The notes below the pieces were generated by a model that had not been told where the DNA came from, searched no databases, and saw nothing but the letters and a program-made list of their open reading frames with translations. A stretch of DNA of 40,707 nucleotides. Origin: Acidimicrobiia bacterium. GTDB lineage: Bacteria; Actinomycetota; Acidimicrobiia; Acidimicrobiales; Aldehydirespiratoraceae. The stretch covers positions 1-40,707 of the forward strand of contig JAJEJB010000053.1 in NCBI GenBank assembly GCA_022828135.1, read 5' to 3'. The position numbers and the translations under genes are program-made. Positions 25,745 through 34,180 of this stretch are shown one piece after another (position 1 is the stretch's first letter; the number at the start of each line of letters is the position of its first letter).

Positions 25745-27508
25745 CTACTCCTCGAAGTAGGCGGTCTCGGCGACGTGGCCGGAGTTGGCCTGGAGACCGC
25801 TGACATTGGCGCCCGAGCCCGCCGTGAACCTGGTCTCCAACAGCCACACGTACGGCAGCTCGGCGGTGAGGATCCTCTGGATCTCGCCGTAGAGCTCACC
25901 CCGCCGGGCGACGTCGGGAGTGCTGGCCGCCGCGTCGAACAGCTCGTCGATCTGCGGATTGACGTAGGCCGCCCCGTTCGAGAACGGGATGTCGCCGATG
26001 TTGCTGGAGATGTACATGCGGGCCACGCCGATGGACGGGTCGGTGTTGTTGCAGTAGCTGATGATGTTGGTGTCGAAGTCACGCTCACCGAACACCCTCG
26101 GGATGAAGGCGCTGCGGTCCAGTGGCATGACCTCCACGTCGATGCCGACCTCGGCCAGGTTCTGCCGCATGACCTCGCCGTACTTGGGGAAGTCGCCGAA
26201 GCTGAACACCAGCAGGTCGATGGTGAATCGGGTCGCGTCGGAGGTGTACCCGGCCTCGTCGAGCAGTGCATTGGCCCGATCGACGTCGTAGGCGTAGGTG
26301 GTGACATCGTCGCTGTAGGCGAAGGCCATCTGGCTGTTGATCGGCCCGGTGGCCACCCGGCCCTGACCGAAGATCACCTGGGCCAGCATCTGGTCGCGGT
26401 TGATGGCGTGGGCGATGGCCTGGCGCACCCGGAGGTCGTCGAAGACCTCGCGGTCCGAGTTGAAGGTGAGCGTCGGGATGCAGAAACCGCCGCCGGGGCC
26501 GCTGTTGACACCGTGCAGTGTTATGGAGTCGTCGCCGCGCAGGCGTTCGATCTCGCCTCCGGGCACCCGCCAGATGTAGTCGACCTCTCCCTCCTCGAGG
26601 GCCAGCACCTGGGTGTTCTGGTCCGGGATCACCCTCATGACCACCCGATCGAGGTAGGGCAGGCCCTCCTTGAAGTAGTCGTCGTTGCGGACGAGGGTGA
26701 TCTCGTTGTCGATGTCGTAGGACTCGAGCTTGAACGGACCGGTACCCACGGGCGTGAGGTTGGCCGCCGCGGTCTGCACATCGTCGACGCCCTCGTAGAC
26801 GTGCTTGGGCAGGATCGGCGCCTCGGTGGAGTTGAGCCGCTGCAGCAGCGCCGCGTAGGGCTGGGTGAAGTTGAACACCACTGTGGTGTCGTCGGGCGTG
26901 TCGATCGACTCGAGAATGCCGCTGAGGCCGCCCCTGGTGCGCGAGTGGTACTCCAGCAGGATGTTCTCGAAGGTGAACTTCACGTCGGCCGAGGTCATGG
27001 GCTCGCCGTCATGCCAGCGCACGCCCTCGGCGAGGTGGAACGTGTACTGAGTGCTGTCCTCGCTGACCTCCCACGATTGAGCCAGGTCGGGATGGGGGTT
27101 GGCGTTGTCGTCCAGCTCGACGAGCCCGTTGAACATCGAGCCGGTGACGGCGTGCACGTTGAACCCGGTGGTGATGCCGGGGTTGAAGTGGCCCGGATCG
27201 TCGGACAGGGCGATAACCATGGTGCCGCCGCGGACCGAGTCGTCCACAGCTTCAGGCTCGGGCGCGGGATCCTCCGCCGGCTCCTCGACCGCAGGCTCCT
27301 CGGCAGGCTCCTCAGCCGCGGGCTCGGGCTCGGGCTCGGCGGAGGGCTCCTCAGCAGCAGGTTCATCGTCGGCAGGTTCGGGCTCCTCCGCAGGCTCCGC
27401 GGCAGGCTCCTCAGCTGCCGGCTGCGATACCGGCTCGTCGTCATCGCCGCAGGAGGCGGCGAGCAGCGTGAAGGCCAGGATCGCGCTCAGCAGGCTCAGT
27501 CGTCGCAT
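25745..27508 (-). CDS. ABC transporter substrate-binding lipoprotein, SBP_bac_5 (peptide/nickel) family
   Basis: ATG 27508 with AGAGGA upstream. The signal peptide ends in the lipobox LAASC (Cys20). About 75 residues of Glu/Pro/Ala-rich repeats follow, much more acidic than usual, then the SBP_bac_5 domain from about residue 100 (GGTMVIALSDDPGHFNPGI, VEYTFHLAEGVRWHDGEPMTSADVKFTFENIL-like segment, VGTGPFKLESYDIDNEITLVRNDDYF). The family binds oligopeptides, Ni(II) chelates, opines and others; substrate cannot be read from sequence. The location next to hypF and upstream of CooC-like genes makes nickel or a nickel chelate plausible. Confidence 0.92.
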   Translation of the reverse strand: MRRLSLLSAILAFTLLAASCGDDDEPVSQPAAEEPAAEPAEEPEPADDEPAAEEPSAEPEPEPAAEEPAEEPAVEEPAEDPAPEPEAVDDSVRGGTMVIALSDDPGHFNPGITTGFNVHAVTGSMFNGLVELDDNANPHPDLAQSWEVSEDSTQYTFHLAEGVRWHDGEPMTSADVKFTFENILLEYHSRTRGGLSGILESIDTPDDTTVVFNFTQPYAALLQRLNSTEAPILPKHVYEGVDDVQTAAANLTPVGTGPFKLESYDIDNEITLVRNDDYFKEGLPYLDRVVMRVIPDQNTQVLALEEGEVDYIWRVPGGEIERLRGDDSITLHGVNSGPGGGFCIPTLTFNSDREVFDDLRVRQAIAHAINRDQMLAQVIFGQGRVATGPINSQMAFAYSDDVTTYAYDVDRANALLDEAGYTSDATRFTIDLLVFSFGDFPKYGEVMRQNLAEVGIDVEVMPLDRSAFIPRVFGERDFDTNIISYCNNTDPSIGVARMYISSNIGDIPFSNGAAYVNPQIDELFDAAASTPDVARRGELYGEIQRILTAELPYVWLLETRFTAGSGANVSGLQANSGHVAETAYFEE

Positions 27509-27568
27509 GTTGTTCCTCTCTTGTTGCAATGGTCAGCCCGACAGCAGGTCGTGGGCATAAGTCACGGG

Positions 27569-27597
27569 AAGCTAGAGATACCGGACAGGTGAGTCAA
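27569..27597 (-). promoter_or_regulatory. Candidate promoter of the transporter operon
   Basis: On the minus strand TTGACT (27592-27597) and TAGCTT (27569-27574) are separated by 17 bp, close to a housekeeping sigma consensus. The binding-protein start is 60 bp downstream. The 21-bp palindrome (27603-27623) lies five bases upstream of the -35 box. Confidence 0.5.
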
Positions 27598-27602
27598 TTC
27601 CA

Positions 27603-27623
27603 CTAAATGCAAAATACATCTAG
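27603..27623. promoter_or_regulatory. 21-bp palindromic operator (site 2), hypF/transporter divergent region
   Basis: Half-sites CTAAATGC and ACATCTAG around a 5-nt centre, the same length and outer bases (CTA...TAG) as sites 1 and 3. For hypF on the plus strand, TAACGT (27630-27635) would be a -10 box six bases after the palindrome, matching the layout of the other two sites. A second perfect palindrome, ACGTTCGAACGT (27632-27643), follows. Confidence 0.55.
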
Positions 27624-27692
27624 TAAAGGTAACGTTCGAACGTGGCGCCCGCGGCGACACGAAGCCATGGGTGGAGCACGGATAGCGTCAGG

Positions 27693-29957
27693 ATGATGGG
27701 GCGCCGACGTCTGCGCATAGCCGGCACCGTCCAGGGCGTGGGGTTCCGACCCCACTTGCACCGGCTGGCCCGGCGGCTGTCGCTGACCGGAGCTGCCGGC
27801 AATGACGACGAGGGCGTGTGGTGCGAGATCCAGGGCCGACCGACCGACCTGGACGAGTTCGAACAGCGAGTCACGGCCGAGGCTCCCCCGCTGGCCCGGG
27901 TCGACTCGGTCCGCTCCGCCGCCGTGCCCCCCGTCGAGGGCGAGCGGGGCTTCTTGATCGCGCCCAGCGCGCTCGGCTCCGGAACGGTCGCCGGCACCGT
28001 TCCCCCCGATGTCGCGACCTGCCCTGCCTGCCTCGCCGAGATCGCGGATCCCGGTGGGCGCCGTTACCGGTACGCATTCACCTGCTGCACCGACTGCGGA
28101 CCCCGCCACACGGTTGTGCGGAGCCTCCCCTACGACCGTGAGCGCACCTCGATGGGCGCCTTCGAACTGTGCGAGGCCTGCGAGGCCGAGTATCGAGACC
28201 CCGCCGACCGCCGCCACCACGCCCAGGCCGTGTGCTGTCCCGACTGCGGGCCGGTGCTGTCGTTGCGATCGATGACCGGGGAGGCCATCGACGCCGATCC
28301 CATCGAAGGGGCTGTCGCCCTGTTGCAGGCTGGCAACATCATCGCCGTCAAGGGCGTCGGGGGTTACCAGCTGGCATGCCGGGCCGCCGACGCCGCCGCG
28401 GTAGACCGGCTGCGGCGGCGCAAGCACCGCGAGGAGAAGCCGTTCGCGCTGCTGGTCGCCTCGGTCGACGCGGCCCGGGCTCTTGTCGAGTTGGACGATC
28501 TGGCCTGCCGTGCCCTGAGCGGACCCGAGGCACCCATCGTGCTAGCGCCCCGCAAGGAGTCCGCCCCCGTCGCCGCCGAAGTGGCACCCGACACCCGCCT
28601 ACTGGGGGTGATGCTCCCCGCGACGCCCCTGCACGCCCTGCTGGCAGAGGCGACCGGCGTAACGCTGGTGTGCACCAGCGGCAACCGCTCCGAGGAGCCC
28701 ATCGTCACCGACGACGCCAGGGTCGGTCCCGAACTCGGCGACATCGCCGACGCCGTGCTGGGTCACGACCGGGTGATCGAGCGCCGGGCCGACGACTCGG
28801 TGGGCCACATCGTGCAGGGTGGCTTCCAGTTGTTGCGACGGGCCCGCGGCTACGCGCCCGGCACGGTGCGGCTGGACCGCGCCGGACCGCCCGTGCTGGC
28901 GGTGGGCGCGGAGCTAAAGAGCACGGTGTGCCTGGCCCTCGGGACCGACGCACACCTGTCGGTGCACCTCGGCGACCTGGAGCATCCGGCCGCTCTGGCC
29001 GCCTTCGAGGCCGCGGTGGCCGATCTGCTGGAGATGACCCGGGCCGAGCCGGAACTGGTGATCCACGACCTCCACCCCGAGTACCTGTCGACCAAGTTCG
29101 CGGCCAGCGTCGATCTCGGGCCCCGGCTGGGAGTGCAGCACCACCACGCCCACCTGGCGTCCTGCCTAGCCGACACCGGTTTCCGCGGCCGGGCCATCGG
29201 GGTGATGTTCGACGGGATGGGGTGGGGCACCGACGACACGCTGTGGGGCGGGGAGATCCTGGTGGGCGACGCGGCCGGCTACGAGCGCTTCGCCCATCTC
29301 CGTCCGGTGCCCATGCCGGGAGGCTCGGCCGCCATCCGCGAGCCCTGGCGGATGGCGCTGGCCCATCTGGCCGCGACGTTCGGCCCGGACCTGCCTCCCG
29401 TTCCCTCCCTGGCCGCACACCGAGACGAAATGGTGCAGGTCCTGGATCAGTGCCGCCCGGGCCAGTCGATCCTCACGACATCGGTGGGCCGGCTGTTCGA
29501 CTCGGTAGCGGCCCTCTGCGGGATCGCGGGGACGACCACCTACGAGGGCCAGGCCGCTATCCGGCTCGAGCAGGCCGCGGGCCCAGACGTTAGGCGGTAC
29601 CCCGTCGAGATCGACGAGGGTGAGCCGGCCGTGATCGACTTCCGCCAATTGATCGAAGCGCTGGCCGCCGACCTGCGGGCCGGACAGCAGCCGTCGCTGA
29701 TCTCCGGTGCCTTCCACCGCTGGGTGGCCGACGCGGCCGCGGCCGCGGCTTATCGGGCCCGTGAGGCGACCGGGATGACGGCCGTGGCCCTCTCGGGCGG
29801 CGTCTTCCAGAACCGCCGGCTGGTCGAACTGCTGGTTCCCGAGCTGGAGCAGTCCGGCTTCGAGGTCCTCCGCCACCGCCAGGTCCCGCCCAACGACGGC
29901 GGCATCTCGCTGGGGCAGGCGGCCGCGGGCCGGGCCATGCTCGCCGGTCGCGGCTAG
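27693..29957 (+). CDS. hypF: Carbamoyltransferase HypF, [NiFe]-hydrogenase maturation
   Basis: HypF makes the thiocarbamate that becomes the CN ligands of the active-site iron, using carbamoyl phosphate and passing the group to HypE. In order: acylphosphatase domain (IAGTVQGVGFRPHLHRLA), two zinc-finger pairs (CPACLAEIADP, CCTDCGP, CEACEAEY, CCPDCGP), YrdC-like domain (IEGAVALLQAGNIIAVKGVGGYQLAC, KHREEKPFALLV), and the Kae1-like carbamoyltransferase domain (HHHAHLASCLADTG, FDGMGWGTDDTLWGGE, ALSGGVFQN). 754 residues, standard length. ATG 27693 is preferred (a second ATG follows directly). It is followed by a CooC-like ATPase after 42 bp. Confidence 0.96.
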   Translation: MMGRRRLRIAGTVQGVGFRPHLHRLARRLSLTGAAGNDDEGVWCEIQGRPTDLDEFEQRVTAEAPPLARVDSVRSAAVPPVEGERGFLIAPSALGSGTVAGTVPPDVATCPACLAEIADPGGRRYRYAFTCCTDCGPRHTVVRSLPYDRERTSMGAFELCEACEAEYRDPADRRHHAQAVCCPDCGPVLSLRSMTGEAIDADPIEGAVALLQAGNIIAVKGVGGYQLACRAADAAAVDRLRRRKHREEKPFALLVASVDAARALVELDDLACRALSGPEAPIVLAPRKESAPVAAEVAPDTRLLGVMLPATPLHALLAEATGVTLVCTSGNRSEEPIVTDDARVGPELGDIADAVLGHDRVIERRADDSVGHIVQGGFQLLRRARGYAPGTVRLDRAGPPVLAVGAELKSTVCLALGTDAHLSVHLGDLEHPAALAAFEAAVADLLEMTRAEPELVIHDLHPEYLSTKFAASVDLGPRLGVQHHHAHLASCLADTGFRGRAIGVMFDGMGWGTDDTLWGGEILVGDAAGYERFAHLRPVPMPGGSAAIREPWRMALAHLAATFGPDLPPVPSLAAHRDEMVQVLDQCRPGQSILTTSVGRLFDSVAALCGIAGTTTYEGQAAIRLEQAAGPDVRRYPVEIDEGEPAVIDFRQLIEALAADLRAGQQPSLISGAFHRWVADAAAAAAYRAREATGMTAVALSGGVFQNRRLVELLVPELEQSGFEVLRHRQVPPNDGGISLGQAAAGRAMLAGRG

Positions 29958-29999
29958 CGTTTCGCCATTCGAGCGTCCGGAGGACGGAGTGTTGGCACC

Positions 30000-30764
30000 A
30001 TGAAGATCGGGGTCGTGGGCAAAGGCGGTGTGGGCAAGACCACGCTCAGCGCGCTCCTAGCGCGGTCACTCGCCGACCGCGGTCGTCGGGTACTGGCCGT
30101 GGATACGGACTCGAATCCCAACCTGGGGCTGTCGCTGGGACTCGACCCCAGCGCAACCGAAGCCCTTCCGACAGTGCCGAGGTCGATCGTCGTCGGCTCC
30201 CGGGGCGACCTGACGGTGGGCGAGCTGATGGCCGACTACGCGGCAGCGACCCCTTCAGGCGTAACCGTGATGTCAGCGTTGCGGGTGACCGAGGCTGCCG
30301 CGGGATGCACCTGCGGCGGTCACGCCACCGTGCGAAGCCTGCTGGGAGAGGCCCTCGACACCGAGACCGACGACACAATCGTCGACATGGAGGCCGGCAT
30401 CGAGCATCTCAGCCGTTCAGGCGGGACGCTGGCCCATGCCGACGTGCTGGTGCTCGTCATGGAGCCCAGCCTCAAGGCGGTCATCACCGTCCGGCGCACC
30501 ATCGCGCTGGCCCACGATCTAGGCATCGGCGCCTGGGTCGGCGTGGGCAACAAGGTGAGCGACGACCAGCAGGACCTCCTGGCCCGCCTGTGCACCGACC
30601 ACGACGTGCCCCTCGACGTGGTAATCCCGGCCAGCCGGGAAGTCGTCGAAGCCGACCGGTTGGGAACCCCGCTCGGACACGGCGAAGCCGGCGGCGTCTG
30701 GACAGCCGTCGAGTCCCTGACCGACCGGCTCCTAGACCGGCTTCGCGCCCCGGCGCTGCAATAG
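30000..30764 (+). CDS. CooC-like nickel-insertion ATPase with CxC motif
   Basis: 254 residues: Walker A VVGKGGVGKTTLSALLARSL, switch AVDTDSNPNLGLSLGL, CxC motif AAAGCTCGGHATVRSLL (the two Cys at about 102 and 104), DMEAGIEHLSRS, VLVLVMEPSLKAVITVRRTI, and GVGNKVSDDQQD. CooC dimers bind one metal ion through the CxC pair and hand nickel to CO dehydrogenase; here the neighbour is hypF, so a hydrogenase role is likely. It is the direct internal comparator for the U-x-U gene at 20150-20884. GGAGG lies 17 bp upstream. Confidence 0.92.
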   Translation: MKIGVVGKGGVGKTTLSALLARSLADRGRRVLAVDTDSNPNLGLSLGLDPSATEALPTVPRSIVVGSRGDLTVGELMADYAAATPSGVTVMSALRVTEAAAGCTCGGHATVRSLLGEALDTETDDTIVDMEAGIEHLSRSGGTLAHADVLVLVMEPSLKAVITVRRTIALAHDLGIGAWVGVGNKVSDDQQDLLARLCTDHDVPLDVVIPASREVVEADRLGTPLGHGEAGGVWTAVESLTDRLLDRLRAPALQ

Positions 30765-30818
30765 GCCCCGTTCCGTTCGCGGCTCGCGCCGTTGCACCCC
30801 CTGACCTGAGGTTTATGC

Positions 30819-30842
30819 GAGTTATCTCTCTTGAGATGACTC
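30819..30842. terminator. Hairpin between convergent ATPase and transporter genes
   Basis: GAGTTATCTC (30819-30828) and GAGATGACTC (30833-30842) pair over ten bases (one G.U) around a 4-nt loop, with further pairing ATGC/GCAT outside a small bulge. It sits between two genes that end toward each other, in an unusually AT-rich patch. There is no clear T-run, so it is a probable rather than proven bidirectional terminator. Confidence 0.5.
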
Positions 30843-30857
30843 TTGCATATATGGGGC

Positions 30858-31892
30858 TCAGTCGCCGTGGCGGTGGCGGTGGTGCAGGTCGGGTACGTGG
30901 GGGTGGCTGTGCACCCTGGGCCGGTGCTGGTGGACGTGGGTGTGGCGCCCTTCGACCGCTTCGTCGTGGGAATGATCGTGATGGTCGTCGTCGTGGCTGT
31001 GCTCGTGCTCGTGCTCCATGGCCTCGTGGGAGTGCTCATGGTCGTGCGCGGACTCCAATGACACACCCACCCCGGCCGCCGCGATCACCACCGCTATCAG
31101 CTGCGTGACGGTGACCAACTCGCCCAGCACCGACCAGGCAATGACCGCGCCGATGAACGGCGCGGCCGCGAAGATGACCTGACCCCGGGCCGCGCCCAGG
31201 TCCCGGGCGCCCTTCACCCACAGCGTTATCGACGCCCCGTAGCCGGCCGCGCCGATGGCCAGCGCGGCCACGATCTCACCCAGACCGACATCGGTAGCCC
31301 CCTCGGCGAGAGCGAATCCCAATCCGAAGTTGGCCAGGCCGGCCACGAAACCCTTCAACAGGACCACCTGCTCGGGGCTGAGCTGGTCGATCTTGGCCGT
31401 CACGCCGTTGTCGACGCCCCAGGAGAGGCACGCGGCCGCGATCAGGAGGGCTCCCAGGCTCAGCTTGAACCCGGGCTCCCAGGCCAGGACGACTCCGGCC
31501 ACCGTGACCAGCGCCGCGCCGGCCAGGACCCGGCGACCCAGGTGCTCGCGGAAGATGGTGGCCGCCAGCAGGACGGTGGCGGCCAGCTCCAGGTTGAGCA
31601 GGATCGAGGCCGTGGCCGCGGGAGCGCGGGCCAGGCCAGCCACCAGGAACGCCGGCCCGATGGCTCCGCCGGCCACGACCGCCACCAGCGCGGGACGCCA
31701 GTCGCGTCGCAGCGCCACCGCTGTAGGGGGTGAGCGGACCACCGAGGGCAGCACCGCGAGGCCCGCCCCCAGATACAGCAGGCCGGCCAGCATCAGCGAC
31801 GGCACGTCGCCGGCCAACTCCGACGCGGCCGGCGCCGACGCACCGAACAGCACTGCGGCCAGCAGGCAGCGCACAATCCCGGCGCGACTCAT
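30858..31892 (-). CDS. EamA-type transporter with His-rich C-terminal tail
   Basis: ATG 31892 follows GGGGAGG. Ten TM helices in two EamA repeats (first about 5-140, second about 145-285: LSWGVDNGVTAKIDQLS, then VIFAAAPFIGAVIAWSVLGELVTVTQ). The last about 60 residues are a cytoplasmic-looking tail with more than 20 His and many Asp/Glu (HDHEHSH, HEHEHSHDDDHHDHSHD, HTHVHQH, HHRHRHG). EamA proteins are usually drug/metabolite exporters. The tail and the hyp gene neighbours suggest nickel transport or storage. It is 66 bp after hypE and probably the last gene of the hyp operon. Confidence 0.85.
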   Translation of the reverse strand: MSRAGIVRCLLAAVLFGASAPAASELAGDVPSLMLAGLLYLGAGLAVLPSVVRSPPTAVALRRDWRPALVAVVAGGAIGPAFLVAGLARAPAATASILLNLELAATVLLAATIFREHLGRRVLAGAALVTVAGVVLAWEPGFKLSLGALLIAAACLSWGVDNGVTAKIDQLSPEQVVLLKGFVAGLANFGLGFALAEGATDVGLGEIVAALAIGAAGYGASITLWVKGARDLGAARGQVIFAAAPFIGAVIAWSVLGELVTVTQLIAVVIAAAGVGVSLESAHDHEHSHEAMEHEHEHSHDDDHHDHSHDEAVEGRHTHVHQHRPRVHSHPHVPDLHHRHRHGD

Positions 31893-31927
31893 GGACCTCC
31901 CCTAGCGACAATCCCGGCGCGGCTCAC
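31889..31927 (-). other. Mini-ORF created by partial duplication of the transporter start
   Basis: A GTG-started frame of 12 codons (VSRAGIVARGGP) ends in TGA overlapping the transporter ATG (ATGA). Its first 19 bases nearly repeat the first bases of the transporter gene (TGAGYCGCGCCGGGATTGT at 31926 and 31891, minus strand, offset 35 nt). It carries the transporter's ribosome-binding site inside it, so translation of the mini-ORF could couple to the transporter. Confidence 0.45.
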
Positions 31928-31958
31928 AGGCCACAATCTGCCCCGATCGGCAGCACCA

Positions 31959-33050
31959 TCAGCAAATCCGGGGCAGGGGGTCGCCCACCAGCATGTCGAC
32001 GATCCTCGTTCCTCCGAAGCCGGTGCGGACCAGCACCAGGCCGGGATGCTCGTCGGTGATGGCGCCCACGACGCGGGCCTGCCTGCCCACCTCGCAGCTG
32101 CGCATGGCCTCAACCGCAGCTTCGGCGTCCTCGGCGGGAACTACCGCCAGCATCTTGCCCTCGTTCGCTATGTACAGGGGATCGAGCCCCAGCAGCTCGC
32201 ACGCCCCGGCCACCGCACCGCGCACCGGCAGTGCCCCCTCGTCCAGCTCCACTCCCAGCCCGGACGCCGCGGCCAACTCGTTGCAGATGGAGGCCACCCC
32301 GCCCCGGGTCGGGTCCCGCAACCAACGGGTGACCGGCACCGCGTCCAGCAGGGCCGACACCAGCTCATGCAGCGGCGCGGTGTCCGACGCGATGTCGGCG
32401 GCCAGGGCCAGGTCGCCGCGGGCCACCATCACGGCCACGCCGTGGTCGCCGATGGTACCCGAGAGCACCACCGCGTCTGAGGGCTGCACCGCCGCGACGT
32501 CCAGCTGCGTTCCCGGTCCCACGAGACCGATGCCCGTGGTGGTGATGTAGCAGCCGTCGGCCGCGCCCCGCTCGACCACCTTCGTGTCACCAGTGACGAT
32601 CTCGATGCCCGCCGTCGATGCAGCCAGGGCCACATCATCCACGATGGCTCGCAGCTCCTCGACCGCCAACCCCTCCTCAAGCACCAGCGACACCGTCAGC
32701 GCCATGGGCTCGGCTCCCATGGCGGCCAGGTCGTTGATGGTCCCGTTGACGGCCAGGTCGCCGATGGAGCCACCGTTGAAGCGCCGAGGAGTCACCACAA
32801 AAGCGTCGGTGGTGACGGCCATCCGGCGACCGTCTCCGATCTGGAGCACCGCGCCATCTTCGAGCGCGTCGAGCACCGGGTTGGAGAAGGCGGGCCGAAT
32901 CACGGCCTCGATCAGCGACTGGCTGGCCCTTCCGCCCGCCCCGTGGGCCATGGTGATGGTGTCGTCGGCGAGCCTCGGGGCGCGCCGCCGCCACGACTCG
33001 ACCCTGGCCAGAACCGCCTCTCGTGCCTCGAAGTCGTCGCCGGACGGCAT
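31959..33050 (-). CDS. hypE: Hydrogenase maturation protein HypE
   Basis: HypE dehydrates its C-terminal S-carboxamide to thiocyanate, the CN donor for iron. The 363-residue protein shows ITMAHGAGGRASQSLIEAVI, the ATP-binding GDGRRMAVTTDAFVVTPRRFNGGSIGDLAVNGTINDLAAMGA region, RDPTRGGVASICNELA, and ends PRIC with the Cys that carries the carbamoyl group. The hypD stop and hypE start share one base (TGATG). Confidence 0.96.
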   Translation of the reverse strand: MPSGDDFEAREAVLARVESWRRRAPRLADDTITMAHGAGGRASQSLIEAVIRPAFSNPVLDALEDGAVLQIGDGRRMAVTTDAFVVTPRRFNGGSIGDLAVNGTINDLAAMGAEPMALTVSLVLEEGLAVEELRAIVDDVALAASTAGIEIVTGDTKVVERGAADGCYITTTGIGLVGPGTQLDVAAVQPSDAVVLSGTIGDHGVAVMVARGDLALAADIASDTAPLHELVSALLDAVPVTRWLRDPTRGGVASICNELAAASGLGVELDEGALPVRGAVAGACELLGLDPLYIANEGKMLAVVPAEDAEAAVEAMRSCEVGRQARVVGAITDEHPGLVLVRTGFGGTRIVDMLVGDPLPRIC

Positions 33051-34180
33051 CAGTTAGAGGCCGAGACCGGGATGCGCGACCTGCTCGAGTACCGCCCGTA
33101 GTTGTAGTAGGCGGCGCAGGCGCCCTCCGAGGACACCATGCAGGTGCCGATCGGCGTCTCGGGGGTGCAGGCCGTTCCGAAGACCTTGCACTCCCACGGC
33201 CGCAGCGCACCCTTGAGCACCTCGCCGCACTGGCACGCCTTCGGGTCGGCCACCCGCACGCCGGGCACCTCGAAGCGAAGCTCGGCATCCCACGGCGCGA
33301 ACTCCGGCGCGACGGCCAGAGCGCTCTGAGCGATGAACCCGAGGCCCCGCCACTCGAAGTGCGGCCTCACCACGAAGACCTCCCGCAGCAGGGCGAGCGC
33401 CCGGTCGTTGCCGTCGCCGGACACCACCCGCCGGTACTGGTTCTCGACCGCGCACCGCCCCTCGGACAGCTGGCGCAGCAGCATCAGCACCGCCTGAAGG
33501 ATGTCGACCGGCTCGAAACCGGCGGTGACCAGGGGCCGGCCGTACTGCTCGGGGACGAACCGGTACGGGCGGGTGCCGATCACGGTGGAGACGTGGCCGG
33601 GACCCAGGAAGCCGTCGAGGTCGAGCCCGGGCGAGTCGAGGATGGCCTTGAGCGGCGGGACGATGGTGACGTGGTTGCAGAACACGCTGAAGTTCTCGAT
33701 GCCGCGCTCGCGGGCCTGCAGCAGCGTGACCGCGGTGGAGGGGGCGGTGGTCTCGAACCCGACCGCGAGGAACACGACCTGGCGGTCGGGGAGTCGCTCA
33801 GCGAGTGCCAGCGCGTCGAGGGGCGAGTAGACGACGCGGACGTCCGCGCCGCGGGCCTTGGCCTCCAGCAGGGTCGATTCGCCGCCCGGCACCCGCAGCA
33901 TGTCGCCGAAGCAGCACATGGTGACACCCTCGGCGCGGGCCACCGCGATGGCATCGTCGACACGGCCCATCGGTATGACGCAGACGGGGCATCCCGGCCC
34001 GTGGATCAATTCGATGCTGGTGGGCAGCAGGGCTTCGATGCCGTGCCGGTAGATGGCGTGGGTGTGACCCCCGCACACCTCCATGAACTTCCGGGGAGGC
34101 TGGTCGGCCGCGGCCTCGGCGATGTCGGCCAGCAGGTGGCGGGCCGCTTGCGGGTCCCGGAACTCGTCGACGTACTTCAC
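33050..34180 (-). CDS. hypD: Hydrogenase maturation protein HypD
   Basis: HypD is the [4Fe-4S] scaffold on which, with HypC, the Fe(CN)2CO unit is built. GTG 34180 overlaps the upstream stop (GTGA) and gives 376 residues. Motifs: FMEVCGGHTHAIYRHG, HGPGCPVCVIP, GFETTAPSTA, NFSVFCNHVTIVP, GFLGPGHVSTVIG, and the C-terminal Cys cluster (KACQCGEVLKG, WECKVFGTACTPETPIGTCMVSSEGACAAYYNY). Confidence 0.96.
   Translation of the reverse strand: MKYVDEFRDPQAARHLLADIAEAAADQPPRKFMEVCGGHTHAIYRHGIEALLPTSIELIHGPGCPVCVIPMGRVDDAIAVARAEGVTMCCFGDMLRVPGGESTLLEAKARGADVRVVYSPLDALALAERLPDRQVVFLAVGFETTAPSTAVTLLQARERGIENFSVFCNHVTIVPPLKAILDSPGLDLDGFLGPGHVSTVIGTRPYRFVPEQYGRPLVTAGFEPVDILQAVLMLLRQLSEGRCAVENQYRRVVSGDGNDRALALLREVFVVRPHFEWRGLGFIAQSALAVAPEFAPWDAELRFEVPGVRVADPKACQCGEVLKGALRPWECKVFGTACTPETPIGTCMVSSEGACAAYYNYGRYSSRSRIPVSASN

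Noticed and set aside
25580..27592. A 670-codon plus-strand frame
   Set aside because: Antisense shadow of the substrate-binding protein gene.
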